Positions 17,658-26,323 are shown, counted from the stretch's first letter. The stretch is DNA of 35,465 bases from a bacterium (GCA_025774115.1 JALGWN010000004.1:1-35465), one strand, 5' to 3'. Program-made: numbers and translations. The notes: generated by a model not told the origin, from the sequence alone.

Positions 17658-19855
17658 GACTCGGCCTCGCTCTTACAACTGGGACAGACCAGGCGGGAAC
17701 CTTTGTCGCGGCCTGTTTTCTCTACCATTATCGGGTACTTACACTCGGGACACGGCTCGGCCACAGGCTTGTACCAGGAAGCGAACTTGCATTTCGGATA
17801 ATTCTCACAGCCGTAGAAGACCCGCCCCTTCTTGGTCCTCTTCTGTTTGAGCTCACCACCACAACCATCTTCCGGACACTTTATGCCCAGGGTATAAGGT
17901 TTTGTGCCCTTGCATTCGGGATATCGCTTGCAGGCAAGGAACTTCCCATATCGTCCGGTACGGACGATCATCTCTCCACCACACTCCGGGCACTTGGCGT
18001 CACCCGCGGATTCCTCTTCCAGAGGCTTGGTGTTCTTACACTCTGGAAAGGCGCTACAAGCCAGGAACCTGCCGTGCCTGCCCCACTTCTTGACCATCGG
18101 GCTGCCGCACAGCTCACACTTTTCATCCACCTCTTCCTCAACTGCCTGCTTGAGCTCCTTCTTCATAGCTTTTGCCTGTTCGAGATCCCGCTCGAGGGGC
18201 TCATAGAGCTCCCTCACCACACTCACCCAGTCATCCTCGCCCGATTCGATCTTGTCCAAGTGATTCTCCATCCGGGCGGTGAAGCCCACCTCGAATATGT
18301 CCGGCAGGGTCTTTAGCAGTATACTCAGCACAACCTGTCCAAGCTCCGTGGGCTCGAGCGCTTTGTTGCTCTTCTCCACGTACTTCCTCTCCAGGACGGT
18401 GCCTATGATGGCGGCATAGGTGCTCGGTCTGCCGATTCCCTTATCCTCGAGTTCCTTGATCAGGCTCGCCTCCGTGTACCGAGGCGGCGGCTGGGTTTCG
18501 TGGTGCTGTACGTCGAGGCTTATCAGGTCCAGCGGATCGCCTTCATCGACAACGGGCAGTACCGTCTCCTTCTCGTCTGATTTCTCACTGTAGACTTTGA
18601 GGAAACCATCGAATCTCATCACAGTCCCGGCCGCCTTAAAGGTATAGGGCCCTCCCTGTACCTCTACCTGGGTAACATCGAAGACGGCCTGGGCCATCTG
18701 GCTCGCCAGGAACCTGTCCCAGATCAACTTGTACAGCCTGGACTGATCGCGCGACAGGTAGCGGGACATCTCATCCGGCACGCGAAAAGCATCGGTAGGC
18801 CTTATCGCCTCGTGAGCATCCTGGGAGGACTTGGGTTTTCGGAACTTGGTTGCCCGTGACGGGATATACTCTTTGCCGAAGGTTTCCTTGATGTACTTCC
18901 TCGCAGAGTCACAGGCGCTCGTCGCCACCCTGGTGGAATCTGTTCGCATATATGTAATAAGCCCGACCGGGCCCTTGGCCCCCACATCTATACCCTCATA
19001 GAGTGTCTGAGCAACCACCATCGTCTTGCGCGCACTGAAACCCAGCCGTCTGGCCGCATCCTGCTGCAGGGTACTCGTTATATAAGGAGGGCGCGGATTC
19101 CTCTTCCTGGTCTTCTTATCGACCCCGCCGACCGTGTAGGTCTGGCCTTTGATGTCAGCCTCGATTCCCTCGGTTCGCTCAAGGGTGTCGAGCTCTGCCT
19201 TGGCTCCGTTTATCTTGTCAAGCCGTGCCTGTAGATGCCGGGCCTTCGGGGTCTTGAAATCGGCATCAATGGTCCAGTACTCCCTGGGCACAAACCTGGA
19301 GATTTCGTCTTCCCTCTCACAAATGAGGCGAAGCGCGACCGATTGCACTCGTCCGGCGCTTGTGCCCTTGGCCACCACTTGCCAGAGAAGGGGGCTCACC
19401 AGATAGCCCACGAGCCGATCCAACACTCTTCTGGCCTGCTGTGCGTTCACCTTCCGCATGTCGATATCCGTGGGGTTCTCAAATGCCTCCCTGATCGCCG
19501 TCTCGGTTATCTCGTTGAATATAACCCTCTTTATCCGTCGCTCACCCTTATCCAGAATGCTGGCGAGGTGCCAGGCGATTGCCTCGCCTTCCCGATCCAG
19601 ATCCGGAGCAAGATATATGTCCTTGGCCTTCCCAGCCGCTGCTTTCAGGGCCTTCACGGCTTTCATCTTGCCGCGGATCATCACATAGTGCGGTTCGAAG
19701 TCCTTCTCCACGTCCACACCGAGTTTGGATTTCGGGAGGTCCCTTACGTGCCCCATGGACGCCTTAACGATATAGGAAGGACCGAGGAAACGGTTGATTG
19801 TCTTTGCCTTGGCAGGTGATTCGACGATCACCAGAGACTTGCCGTCAGAACTCAT
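17654..19855 (-). CDS. topA: DNA topoisomerase I (type IA)
   Basis: Relaxes negative supercoils by single-strand passage. The N-terminal TOPRIM domain starts VIVESPAKAKTINRFLG and continues to DREGEAIAWHL with the metal-binding acidic residues. The active-site tyrosine is Tyr302 in GLITYMRTDSTR. The C-terminal third contains three clear four-cysteine topoisomerase zinc fingers (CELCG..C..FPEC, CPECGG..C..YPEC, CPEDGCGG..C..YPKC) and a final CPEC...CPSC motif. Length is 733 aa. It starts 66 bases after smg and overlaps trmFO. Confidence 0.97.
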   Translation of the reverse strand: MSSDGKSLVIVESPAKAKTINRFLGPSYIVKASMGHVRDLPKSKLGVDVEKDFEPHYVMIRGKMKAVKALKAAAGKAKDIYLAPDLDREGEAIAWHLASILDKGERRIKRVIFNEITETAIREAFENPTDIDMRKVNAQQARRVLDRLVGYLVSPLLWQVVAKGTSAGRVQSVALRLICEREDEISRFVPREYWTIDADFKTPKARHLQARLDKINGAKAELDTLERTEGIEADIKGQTYTVGGVDKKTRKRNPRPPYITSTLQQDAARRLGFSARKTMVVAQTLYEGIDVGAKGPVGLITYMRTDSTRVATSACDSARKYIKETFGKEYIPSRATKFRKPKSSQDAHEAIRPTDAFRVPDEMSRYLSRDQSRLYKLIWDRFLASQMAQAVFDVTQVEVQGGPYTFKAAGTVMRFDGFLKVYSEKSDEKETVLPVVDEGDPLDLISLDVQHHETQPPPRYTEASLIKELEDKGIGRPSTYAAIIGTVLERKYVEKSNKALEPTELGQVVLSILLKTLPDIFEVGFTARMENHLDKIESGEDDWVSVVRELYEPLERDLEQAKAMKKELKQAVEEEVDEKCELCGSPMVKKWGRHGRFLACSAFPECKNTKPLEEESAGDAKCPECGGEMIVRTGRYGKFLACKRYPECKGTKPYTLGIKCPEDGCGGELKQKRTKKGRVFYGCENYPKCKFASWYKPVAEPCPECKYPIMVEKTGRDKGSRLVCPSCKSEAES

Positions 19856-19921
19856 GAGAAACTCCTTACGTAACCATACCAGAGCATAAGTCAGAGGCCA
19901 AGGATACGCAAGTGGAGTCTG

Positions 19922-20404
19922 TCAGTGCGAGAGAGACCCGTCGGTCTCGCTGCTCCTCCACGAAATGAGCCTGGGACGGAATCCCGGCACGCCTTCCAGG
20001 ATTATCGATGGCACGATGCGTTTGACATCGTTTACCTCAACGATGTCGACACATGTGTATATCGCTCTCTCTATTAGCTCTTCGATCTGAAGGTCGTCGA
20101 GCAGACCGAGCTGGCTGAGCTGAAGTATGTAACCGTAGGCCTGAGGAGTGATAAGAGATCTCTCGAACTCATTCAGCATCCTGAGGCAGGCCTTCTCCGA
20201 CGCGCTCCCGAGAACCAACCCTTCTTCAAAGAAGCTCTCATCGACGGTGTGATAGAGCCACATGAAGGCAGTGTTGATTTCCCCGAGACTGTAACCTTCA
20301 GCAACCAGGGAACTAGTCAAACCGTCCACAGTCCTGGAGGTTGATCTCAGGTCCACCAGTCTATCTACAATCGCTACTATTATCTCAACAAGTCGCTCAT
20401 CCAT
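19922..20404 (-). CDS. smg: Smg/DUF494-family protein
   Basis: A 160-aa soluble protein starting MDERLVEIIVAIVDRLVDL, with GAGG six bases before the ATG at 20404. An in-frame start 15 codons upstream lacks a clear site. The pattern of an N-terminal amphipathic helix, LxxEGYSLGEINTAFMWL, a middle section with ITPQAYGYILQLSQLGLLD and LQIEELIERAIY fits the DUF494/Smg family. Its position directly before topA matches the smg neighbourhood of proteobacteria. The molecular role of the family is not established. Assignment is by pattern and context, so less certain than for its neighbours. Confidence 0.72.
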   Translation of the reverse strand: MDERLVEIIVAIVDRLVDLRSTSRTVDGLTSSLVAEGYSLGEINTAFMWLYHTVDESFFEEGLVLGSASEKACLRMLNEFERSLITPQAYGYILQLSQLGLLDDLQIEELIERAIYTCVDIVEVNDVKRIVPSIILEGVPGFRPRLISWRSSETDGSLSH

Positions 20405-20479
20405 GGTCAGCCTCGCACCCACCCTCTCCAGTGCGCCAAAGGTTAGCATATGGCTCTTTCAAAAGCAAGCTCTAATCAT

Positions 20480-23400
20480 CTACGTGCCGCAACATTTCTT
20501 GTATTTCTTACCGCTGCCGCACGGACAGGGGTCGTTCCTGCCGACCTTGATACCTGTTACCTGTGGCGTGCGGCGCGCACCTCGCTTCATCCGTGCAGCT
20601 TGGGGGCCTCCACCACTCGGACGAGGCCCTGCGGCAGGGTCCGCTACAGGTGCCGACCGGGCATCCGGCTTGAAGGCCCGCAACACAGGCCGAGCGGCAC
20701 GGGACTCCGCCTCGGACCTTACCCATCTTCCCTGGAACAGCAGGGTGACCACCTCTTCGTCGATACTGTCAAGCATCTTCAGGAAGAGCTCGAAAGATTC
20801 CGACTTGTATTCGATCAGAGGGTCCTTCTGACCATAGGCCCTGAGCCCGATCCCCGCTCGGACCCCATCCAGGTCATAAAGGTGGTCCCTCCAATGCTTA
20901 TCTATCACCCAGAGAAGCAAACCCCTTTCGATATTCTTGACTCCCTCATACCCTACCTCTTTCTGCTTGGCAGCATATGCCTCAAGTGAAGTGTGGTTGA
21001 GTCTGAGGGTCAAATCCTCGGAACTCGTCCGGGGATCGGAGGTGTCACCCAGATCGAAGGGCCAGAGGAAAAGCGCCTCCATCTCTCGCTTAAGCGCTTC
21101 GGCATTCCATTCCTCGGGATGAGAGCCCTGAGGGGCGTGCGTCTCGGCCTTACGCTCCACAGCCCCCTCTATCATATCCCTGATTTCGGAGCTTATGTCC
21201 TCAGTCTCTAGGGCCATCAGCCTCTTTGCGTAGACCACTTCCCGCTGCTTGTTCATGACGTCGTCATACTCGAGGAGGTGTTTTCTTATGGCGAAGTTGT
21301 TGGCTTCCACGCGCTTCTGAGCACGCCCGATCTGCTTCGTGATCAGCGAATGTTGGATGGCCTCGCCATCCTGAATACCCAGGCGGGAGATGATACCCGA
21401 AAGACGGTCACTTCCGAAAAGTCTCATGAGGTCGTCTTCGAGGGAGAGGTAGAACCGGGAGGAACCCGGATCGCCCTGGCGCCCCGCCCTACCTCTGAGC
21501 TGTCTGTCTATTCGCCTGCTTTCGTGTCGTTCGGTGCCTATGATGTGAAGTCCGCACGGCATGTCCTTGACGCACTTGTCGGCCGTGTTCTCATCCTTGG
21601 AGCACTCGGAGCAATTGCCGTCAACACACTTGTAACAGCACTTGTCACAGGATACCACACCATCGCCCAGCTTGATATCGGTTCCCCTTCCGGCCATGTT
21701 GGTCGCAATGGTAACGGCGCCGGGATCGCCGGCACGGGCCACTATTCTGGCTTCCTGCTCGTGATACTTGGCATTCAAAACCGAGTGGTTCATACCCTTA
21801 CGTTTGAGCAGCCTGCTCAGAACCTCGGACACCTCGACGGTGACCGTTCCAACCAGCACCGGCCGTCCCATTTCGTGCATCCGGATTATCTCATCGATAA
21901 TGGCGTTGTACTTCTCGCGCTTTGTGAGATAGATAACATCCTCGTAGTCCATCCTACGTATCGGTTCATTGGTCGGTATGACCGTGACGTCGAGTTTGTA
22001 AATCTCAAGGAACTCCCCGGCCTCCGTCTCGGCGGTTCCCGTCATCCCGGCAAGCTTCTCGTACAGCCGGAAGAAGTTCTGTATGGTTACCGTGGCCAGG
22101 GTCTGGGTCTCTCTCTCGACCGTGACACCTTCCTTGGCTTCGAGGGCCTGATGCAGGCCGTCGCTGAATCTTCTGCCCGGCATGAGGCGTCCGGTGAACT
22201 CATCGACGATCATCACCTTGTCGGCCTTCACAACATAATCCACGTCCTTCTCAAAGAGCGAGTAGGCTTTTAGCAGCTGGCTGATATTGTGGAGCCGTTC
22301 GCTGCTCTCGCCATAATCCTCTTCAAACTTCTGTCTGAGCTTGACCTGAAAGACCGAAGCCAAGCTTGAGTTGATCTCGAGCCACTTCTCCAGGTAATCT
22401 TCCACCTTCCCCTGCTCGATCTCTTCACCACCCTCCGGCCTGGCCTCCTCGACGAGGGCCTTCTTGAGAAAATCTCCGGCCTCGGCGTCTATCCGTTGGA
22501 AGGCCAGGGCACAATCCGCCAGCATGAAAAACGAGTCCCCTCCCGACTCCGAGATCACAACATGCGGATAGGCTTTCTCAACCAGATAGTCCAGCGTGCT
22601 CTCCTCGGTCAGGACCTTCTTGGTCTTAAGCGTAAAGGCCAGGTCGCCGTCCCCACCGGTCACACGGATTTCAGGCGCGGGACCTTGGGATCCCGACCGG
22701 GACCTCTCCAGGGCCTTACCACCGGAATTCTTCTCCAGGAAACGCCGCCCTTTCTCGGATAGGTCCACCGTATTGGCCTTCTCGTCTATCGCGAAATAGA
22801 GCTCTTCGTCTATCTCGTGCATGCGCTTGTCCCGCATGAAATCGCGTTCCACACGGCTCATCAAGCGCCGGAGATTCCCGTCCTGCATGAACTTGAAGAG
22901 CTTCTTGTTCTTTGGGGCCCCCCGTCGGGCGACAAGCAGGTTGATGCCGGCGGTGTATTCATCTTCCGTGCCGATAAGATCGTCCACCTCAGCCAGTATA
23001 TTGTTCACCAGCCGCACCTGGTCCTTTGCCAATCTCTGGACCACCGGCTTATACACATCGAACTTGTGTCTGGAGACCGAAACCGGTCCGGAGATTATGA
23101 GCGGAGTCCTTGCCTCATCGATCAGAATGCTGTCCACCTCGTCCACTATGGCAAAGTGGTGCCCCCTCTGGACGCGATCCTCAATCCGGGTTGACATGTT
23201 GTCCCGGAGATAATCGAAACCGAACTCGTTATTGGTGCCATAGGTTATGTCCGCACCATAGGCCTTATTCCTTTCCGCGGGCTCCATCTCGTGTTGTATG
23301 CAATCCACCGTGAGGCCCATCATCTCGTAGATCTTGCCCATCCACTGGGAATCTCTTCTGGCCAGGTAGTCGTTCACGGTTACAAGGTGGGCTCCGCGGC

Positions 23401-23806
23401 CGGACAAGGCGTTCAGGAAGAGCGGCATGGTTGCAGCGAGAGTCTTACCCTCGCCCGTCGCCATCTCGGCAATCTTACCCTCGTGCAGCACGATGGCCCC
23501 CAGGAGTTGAACGTCGAAGGGGACCATATTCCAGCGGGTTTCGATGTCACAGACGTCCCATGACCTACCGACAAGCCTTCGCGCCATCTCTTTTACGGCA
23601 GCACATGCCTCCGACAAGAGATCGTCCGGGTCGCCTCCATCTGCAAAACGCTGTTTGAATTCCTCGGTTTTGTAGCGCAGATCGCGATCGGAGAGGATAT
23701 GGTATTCCAGGTACAGCCTGTTTATTTCATCTATTGCCGGCCCGGACCTCTTTAGATCCCGTTCGGACTTGGTTCCGAATATTCTGGTTAGAAGTTTTGT
23801 AACCAT
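20480..23806 (-). CDS. secA: Preprotein translocase ATPase SecA, long form with Cys-rich insertion
   Basis: The motor that drives secreted proteins through SecYEG. Walker A is ATGEGKT at 116-122, Walker B includes DEVD at 222-225, and NBD2 holds NMAGRGTDIKLG and GTERHESRRIDRQLRGRAGRQGD in two adjacent blocks. The C-terminal SEC-C zinc motif is CPCGSGKKYKKCC. At 1108 aa it is about 200-250 residues longer than E. coli SecA, mainly from insertions between residues 240 and 500, as in Bacteroidetes-type SecA. A second insertion of about 33 residues (719-751) splits NBD2 and carries eight cysteines (CDKCCYKC, CSEC, CVKDMPC), a likely extra metal site. It heads the long operon. Confidence 0.97.
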   Translation of the reverse strand: MVTKLLTRIFGTKSERDLKRSGPAIDEINRLYLEYHILSDRDLRYKTEEFKQRFADGGDPDDLLSEACAAVKEMARRLVGRSWDVCDIETRWNMVPFDVQLLGAIVLHEGKIAEMATGEGKTLAATMPLFLNALSGRGAHLVTVNDYLARRDSQWMGKIYEMMGLTVDCIQHEMEPAERNKAYGADITYGTNNEFGFDYLRDNMSTRIEDRVQRGHHFAIVDEVDSILIDEARTPLIISGPVSVSRHKFDVYKPVVQRLAKDQVRLVNNILAEVDDLIGTEDEYTAGINLLVARRGAPKNKKLFKFMQDGNLRRLMSRVERDFMRDKRMHEIDEELYFAIDEKANTVDLSEKGRRFLEKNSGGKALERSRSGSQGPAPEIRVTGGDGDLAFTLKTKKVLTEESTLDYLVEKAYPHVVISESGGDSFFMLADCALAFQRIDAEAGDFLKKALVEEARPEGGEEIEQGKVEDYLEKWLEINSSLASVFQVKLRQKFEEDYGESSERLHNISQLLKAYSLFEKDVDYVVKADKVMIVDEFTGRLMPGRRFSDGLHQALEAKEGVTVERETQTLATVTIQNFFRLYEKLAGMTGTAETEAGEFLEIYKLDVTVIPTNEPIRRMDYEDVIYLTKREKYNAIIDEIIRMHEMGRPVLVGTVTVEVSEVLSRLLKRKGMNHSVLNAKYHEQEARIVARAGDPGAVTIATNMAGRGTDIKLGDGVVSCDKCCYKCVDGNCSECSKDENTADKCVKDMPCGLHIIGTERHESRRIDRQLRGRAGRQGDPGSSRFYLSLEDDLMRLFGSDRLSGIISRLGIQDGEAIQHSLITKQIGRAQKRVEANNFAIRKHLLEYDDVMNKQREVVYAKRLMALETEDISSEIRDMIEGAVERKAETHAPQGSHPEEWNAEALKREMEALFLWPFDLGDTSDPRTSSEDLTLRLNHTSLEAYAAKQKEVGYEGVKNIERGLLLWVIDKHWRDHLYDLDGVRAGIGLRAYGQKDPLIEYKSESFELFLKMLDSIDEEVVTLLFQGRWVRSEAESRAARPVLRAFKPDARSAPVADPAAGPRPSGGGPQAARMKRGARRTPQVTGIKVGRNDPCPCGSGKKYKKCCGT

Positions 23807-23827
23807 AGGACGTCCGGCTCCACAAGG

Positions 23828-23856
23828 AATTTATCAGAACCCACCACGGCGGGCAA
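23828..23856 (-). promoter_or_regulatory. Probable promoter of the secA operon
   Basis: TTGCCC (23851-23856), a 17-bp spacer and TAAATT (23828-23833) lie on the minus strand, just after the csp terminator. The predicted start near 23821 leaves a leader of only about 15 bases before the secA ATG. The -35 box matches in part only, so confidence is moderate. Confidence 0.45.
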
Positions 23857-23865
23857 GCCCTTAGG

Positions 23866-23902
23866 AAACAAACCCCGGTCGGCGGGACGCCAACCGGGAT
23901 TT
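23866..23902 (-). terminator. Strong hairpin terminator after the cold-shock gene
   Basis: A 15-bp stem with a 3-base loop: 23888-23902 pairs with 23870-23884 with two G-T wobbles. The transcript then continues GTTTCC, a short T-rich stretch. It lies 38 bases past the csp stop and separates csp from secA. Confidence 0.75.
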
Positions 23903-23940
23903 GACGCTGTCTGAGAAATCGTTTATTTTACGACTAACTC

Positions 23941-24141
23941 TTACAACTTGACTACTCTCGTCGCCTGCGGTCCCTTTTCTCCCTGCTTCATCTCGAACTC
24001 GACTTCCTGTCCTTCGGACAGTGTCTTGAAGCCTTGATCTTCGATAGCAGTGTAATGCACGAACACGTCAGGCCCGTCAACCTGCTCAATGAAGCCGTAG
24101 CCCTTGGCCTCATTGAACCATTTAACCTTACCACGTGGCAT
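23941..24141 (-). CDS. Cold-shock-domain protein (CspA family)
   Basis: 66-aa single-domain RNA/DNA-binding protein that melts RNA secondary structure. RNP1 is KGYGFIEQ (13-20) and RNP2 is VFVHY (26-30). The start [14 protein letters not shown] is typical. It is a one-gene unit: promoter at 24198-24226, AAGGAGGG upstream of the ATG, and a strong terminator at 23866-23902. The leader is about 50 bases, shorter than the long thermosensor leaders of E. coli cspA. Confidence 0.97.
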   Translation of the reverse strand: MPRGKVKWFNEAKGYGFIEQVDGPDVFVHYTAIEDQGFKTLSEGQEVEFEMKQGEKGPQATRVVKL

Positions 24142-24197
24142 CCTCTAACTACCCTCCTTCTTGCCTAAAGCAACTACGGGCCACAAAATACCCTTAG

Positions 24198-24226
24198 ACT
24201 TTACGCTAACCACGAACCTATGTCAA
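24198..24226 (-). promoter_or_regulatory. Promoter of the cold-shock gene
   Basis: TTGACA (24221-24226), a 17-bp spacer and TAAAGT (24198-24203) lie on the minus strand. The expected start near 24191 is about 50 bases upstream of the ATG. Confidence 0.78.
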
Positions 24227-24370
24227 GCAGTTTGAACACGTTTGACGATCTAATATTCTTCGCTTATTCCGGTATTCCGGTAGCCCCAAGCATGACGCAC
24301 GCTTTCAGATATCTCAAAAAAACCCTTGACATCTCATAGCATATTCAGCCAAGCTTGGAGGCAGCGAAGA

Positions 24371-24489
24371 GAGTTCCCTGCTTGGTTCGTGACTTCGCGC
24401 GAATTTGAACCGATCCTCGCAAGGAAAGACGCTTAAGCGCCCCTGGGTTCAAGAGTGAAGGAAGCACGTTCCAATTTCGCGGGGAACTC
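24371..24489 (+). ncRNA. ssrS: Probable 6S RNA (RNA polymerase regulator)
   Basis: A plus-strand RNA with no reading frame that ends in a strong intrinsic terminator. An 11-bp closing stem forms between GAGTTCCCTGC (24371-24381) and GCGGGGAACTC (24479-24489). Inside it, TTGAACC (24405-24411) pairs with GGTTCAA (24446-24452), and CGCTTAAGCG (24430-24439) is a self-complementary apical segment. The purine-rich AAGAGTGAAGGAAGCACG lies on the 3' side of the central bulge. This layout and the words TTCGTGA, TTGAACC, GGGTTCAAG and GGAAGCACG resemble 6S RNAs of delta-proteobacteria-like species as I remember them. 6S RNA mimics an open promoter and sequesters sigma-70 polymerase. The GGAAGCA word also recalls SRP RNA, but the SRP apical hairpin is absent. 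The 5' end may lie a few bases upstream; a TTGACA at 24326-24331 lacks a convincing -10 box. Confidence 0.62.
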
Positions 24490-24504
24490 CCCAAAAACAG
24501 CGGA

Positions 24505-24534
24505 GGGCAACCGGTAAGGTTGCCCCTTTTTTTT
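24505..24534 (+). terminator. Intrinsic terminator of the 6S-like RNA
   Basis: GGGCAACC (24505-24512) pairs perfectly with GGTTGCCC (24518-24525), loop GGTAA, followed by C and eight T (24527-24534). It is a textbook plus-strand terminator and the clearest proof of plus-strand transcription in the window. Confidence 0.92.
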
Positions 24535-24574
24535 CTTGGCCCCTCAATTAAGGTGACAGTTAACTTAATTCAAT

Positions 24575-24612
24575 GCCGAGCGTAACGCAGCAGATGGGCG
24601 GTCTTCACCAGC
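24575..24612. repeat. Partial copy of the CCAGGCTGGT palindromic element
   Basis: 38 bp identical to 24709-24746, the right end of the full element downstream, including CGTAACGCAGCAGATGGGCG. The left part is missing and the last bases of the end are replaced. This is either a broken older copy or the result of a nested insertion. Confidence 0.8.
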
Positions 24613-24623
24613 AATACCTGTAC

Positions 24624-24750
24624 CCAGGCTGGTCAAGAGTGCCGAGATGCAAGACACGCGAAGGTGTGAGGAGCGAGGCGTACAGTTGCGTACGCCGCAG
24701 CGAGGAGGGCCGAGCGTAACGCAGCAGATGGGCGGTCTTCACCAGCCTGG
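24624..24750. repeat. 127-bp palindromic dispersed element, CCAGGCTGGT ends
   Basis: Ends are CCAGGCTGGT (24624-24633) and ACCAGCCTGG (24741-24750), continuing inward as an imperfect inverted repeat. The centre is palindromic around GGCGTAC-AGTTGC-GTACGCC (24678-24695). It is non-coding. It resembles a very common intergenic repeat of delta-proteobacteria and related genomes whose ends read GGCTGTTGAA and whose arm contains GCAGATGGGCG (from memory). It lies between the 6S terminator and the 3' end of guaA, 12 bases after the guaA stop, where it may end guaA transcripts. Confidence 0.75.
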
Positions 24751-24762
24751 GCCAGCCTGGGG

Positions 24763-26304
24763 TTATTCCCATTCAATAGTCCCCGGCGGCTTCGACGTCA
24801 CATCGTAAACAACCCGGTTTACGCGTTTCACCTCGTTTACTATTCGGGTGGATATGCGCTCCAGGATCTCGGGAGGTATGCGGGCCCAGTCGGCCGTCAT
24901 CCCATCCAGGCTTGTCACCGCCCGCAGGGCTACTACGTATTCGTAGGTTCGCTTATCACCCATGACACCCACACTCTTTACGGGTAGGAGCACCGCAAAA
25001 GCCTGCCAGATGTCGTTATAGAGCCCGGCTTTCTTTATCTCATCGATGAAGATCCAATCAACTTCTCTAAGGATATTGAGCCTGGACCGGGTGACTTCCC
25101 CTAAGATTCTCACGGCGAGGCCCGGGCCCGGGAATGGATGCCGCTCGAGGATGCCGTCGGGAACTTTGATTATCTTTCCGACCTCCCTGACCTCGTCCTT
25201 GAAGAGCTCGCGTAAGGGCTCGATAAGCCTGAAGTGCATCCTCTTGGGAAGGCCACCGACATTGTGATGGGTCTTTATCTTGGCCGAGGGCCCTTTCACC
25301 GACACGCTCTCTATGACATCGGGATAGAGTGTTCCCTGGGCCAGGAACATGTCCTTTCCTCTCCGGGGTGTGACCCGCTCGAAAGCCCTGATGAACTCCC
25401 GTCCGATGATGCGGCGCTTGCGCTCGGGGGAAGCCACACCGGCGAGTCTCGAGAGAAAAACACCTGAGGCCTTCACATGCTTGAGTTTGATGCGAAATCG
25501 CCGGCAAAGTTCAATAACATCCTCACTCTCACGTCTCCTCAGAAGCCCGTTGTCCACGAAGACGGCTGTCAGGCGTTTGTCCACGGCTCTCGATACCAGG
25601 CACGCGACCACCGACGAGTCCACCCCCCCGCTCAGGGCACAGATCACAGGGCGACCGCCGGCAGTGTCTTTTATCTTCGAGATCGAGGATTCCACGAAAG
25701 ATTCCATGCTCCACGTTCGGGACGCTTCGCATATGTGGACGGCGAAGTTCCTTAAGATCTTAGTGCCGTCATCGGTATGCGATACTTCCGGATGGAACTG
25801 TACACCGAGTATCATCCCGCCGGGGCTCATGACCGCACCATAAGGGCACGTATCGGTCTTGGCTATCACCTTCCAGCCCCTGGGCGGGTGAAGCACGCAG
25901 TCGCCGTGGCTCATCCAGACCCTCAGCCGTTTACTCAGGCCCCTGAAGAGAACGTGTTTGTGCGTCACGGTGGCGAAACTGGGACCATACTCCTCGCCCC
26001 CGGGTGCGGCTCCCACTCGGCCGCCGTAGATCTGTGCGACTGCCTGCAACCCATAACATATACCGAGCACCGGGATGCCAAGTTCGAGGATGCCGCGGTC
26101 GGGCATCGGAGCGCGGCGCTTGTATACGCTCCCGGGGCCGCCGGAGAGGACGATGCCCTTCGGCCTGCGCGTGGCGATCTCGGCGGGCTCGGTCCAGAAA
26201 GGCAGGATCTCGGCATAGACCCCCATCTCCCTTATTCGCCTGGCAATCAGCTGTGTGTATTGGGACCCGAAATCCAGGACCACAATGTGATCCATATGCC
26301 GCAT
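24763..26304 (-). CDS. guaA: GMP synthase (glutamine-hydrolysing)
   Basis: Converts XMP to GMP using glutamine and ATP. The N-terminal class I amidotransferase domain has nucleophile Cys83 (GICYGLQ) and His171/Glu173 (QFHPEVSH). The ATP pyrophosphatase P-loop is SGGVDSS at 225-231, and the C-terminal dimerisation domain ends KPPGTIEWE, the family's usual end. Length is 513 aa. It starts at ATG 26304 with GAGAGG nine bases upstream; a second ATG three codons in is the alternative. It lies downstream of purH, separated only by a 79-bp inverted-repeat element, and completes the purine cluster. Confidence 0.97.
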   Translation of the reverse strand: MRHMDHIVVLDFGSQYTQLIARRIREMGVYAEILPFWTEPAEIATRRPKGIVLSGGPGSVYKRRAPMPDRGILELGIPVLGICYGLQAVAQIYGGRVGAAPGGEEYGPSFATVTHKHVLFRGLSKRLRVWMSHGDCVLHPPRGWKVIAKTDTCPYGAVMSPGGMILGVQFHPEVSHTDDGTKILRNFAVHICEASRTWSMESFVESSISKIKDTAGGRPVICALSGGVDSSVVACLVSRAVDKRLTAVFVDNGLLRRRESEDVIELCRRFRIKLKHVKASGVFLSRLAGVASPERKRRIIGREFIRAFERVTPRRGKDMFLAQGTLYPDVIESVSVKGPSAKIKTHHNVGGLPKRMHFRLIEPLRELFKDEVREVGKIIKVPDGILERHPFPGPGLAVRILGEVTRSRLNILREVDWIFIDEIKKAGLYNDIWQAFAVLLPVKSVGVMGDKRTYEYVVALRAVTSLDGMTADWARIPPEILERISTRIVNEVKRVNRVVYDVTSKPPGTIEWE

Positions 26305-26323
26305 AGAGGAGGTCCTCTCCCTT

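Noticed and set aside
24326-24331. TTGACA upstream of the 6S-like RNA as a -35 box
   Set aside because: No acceptable -10 hexamer lies 16-19 bp downstream, so I did not call a promoter.
24440-24470. Bacterial SRP (4.5S) RNA because of a GGAAGCA word
   Set aside because: The conserved GGAA-tetraloop hairpin and its flanking symmetrical loop cannot be formed here. The long closing stem and internal TTGAACC/GGTTCAA pairing fit 6S RNA better.
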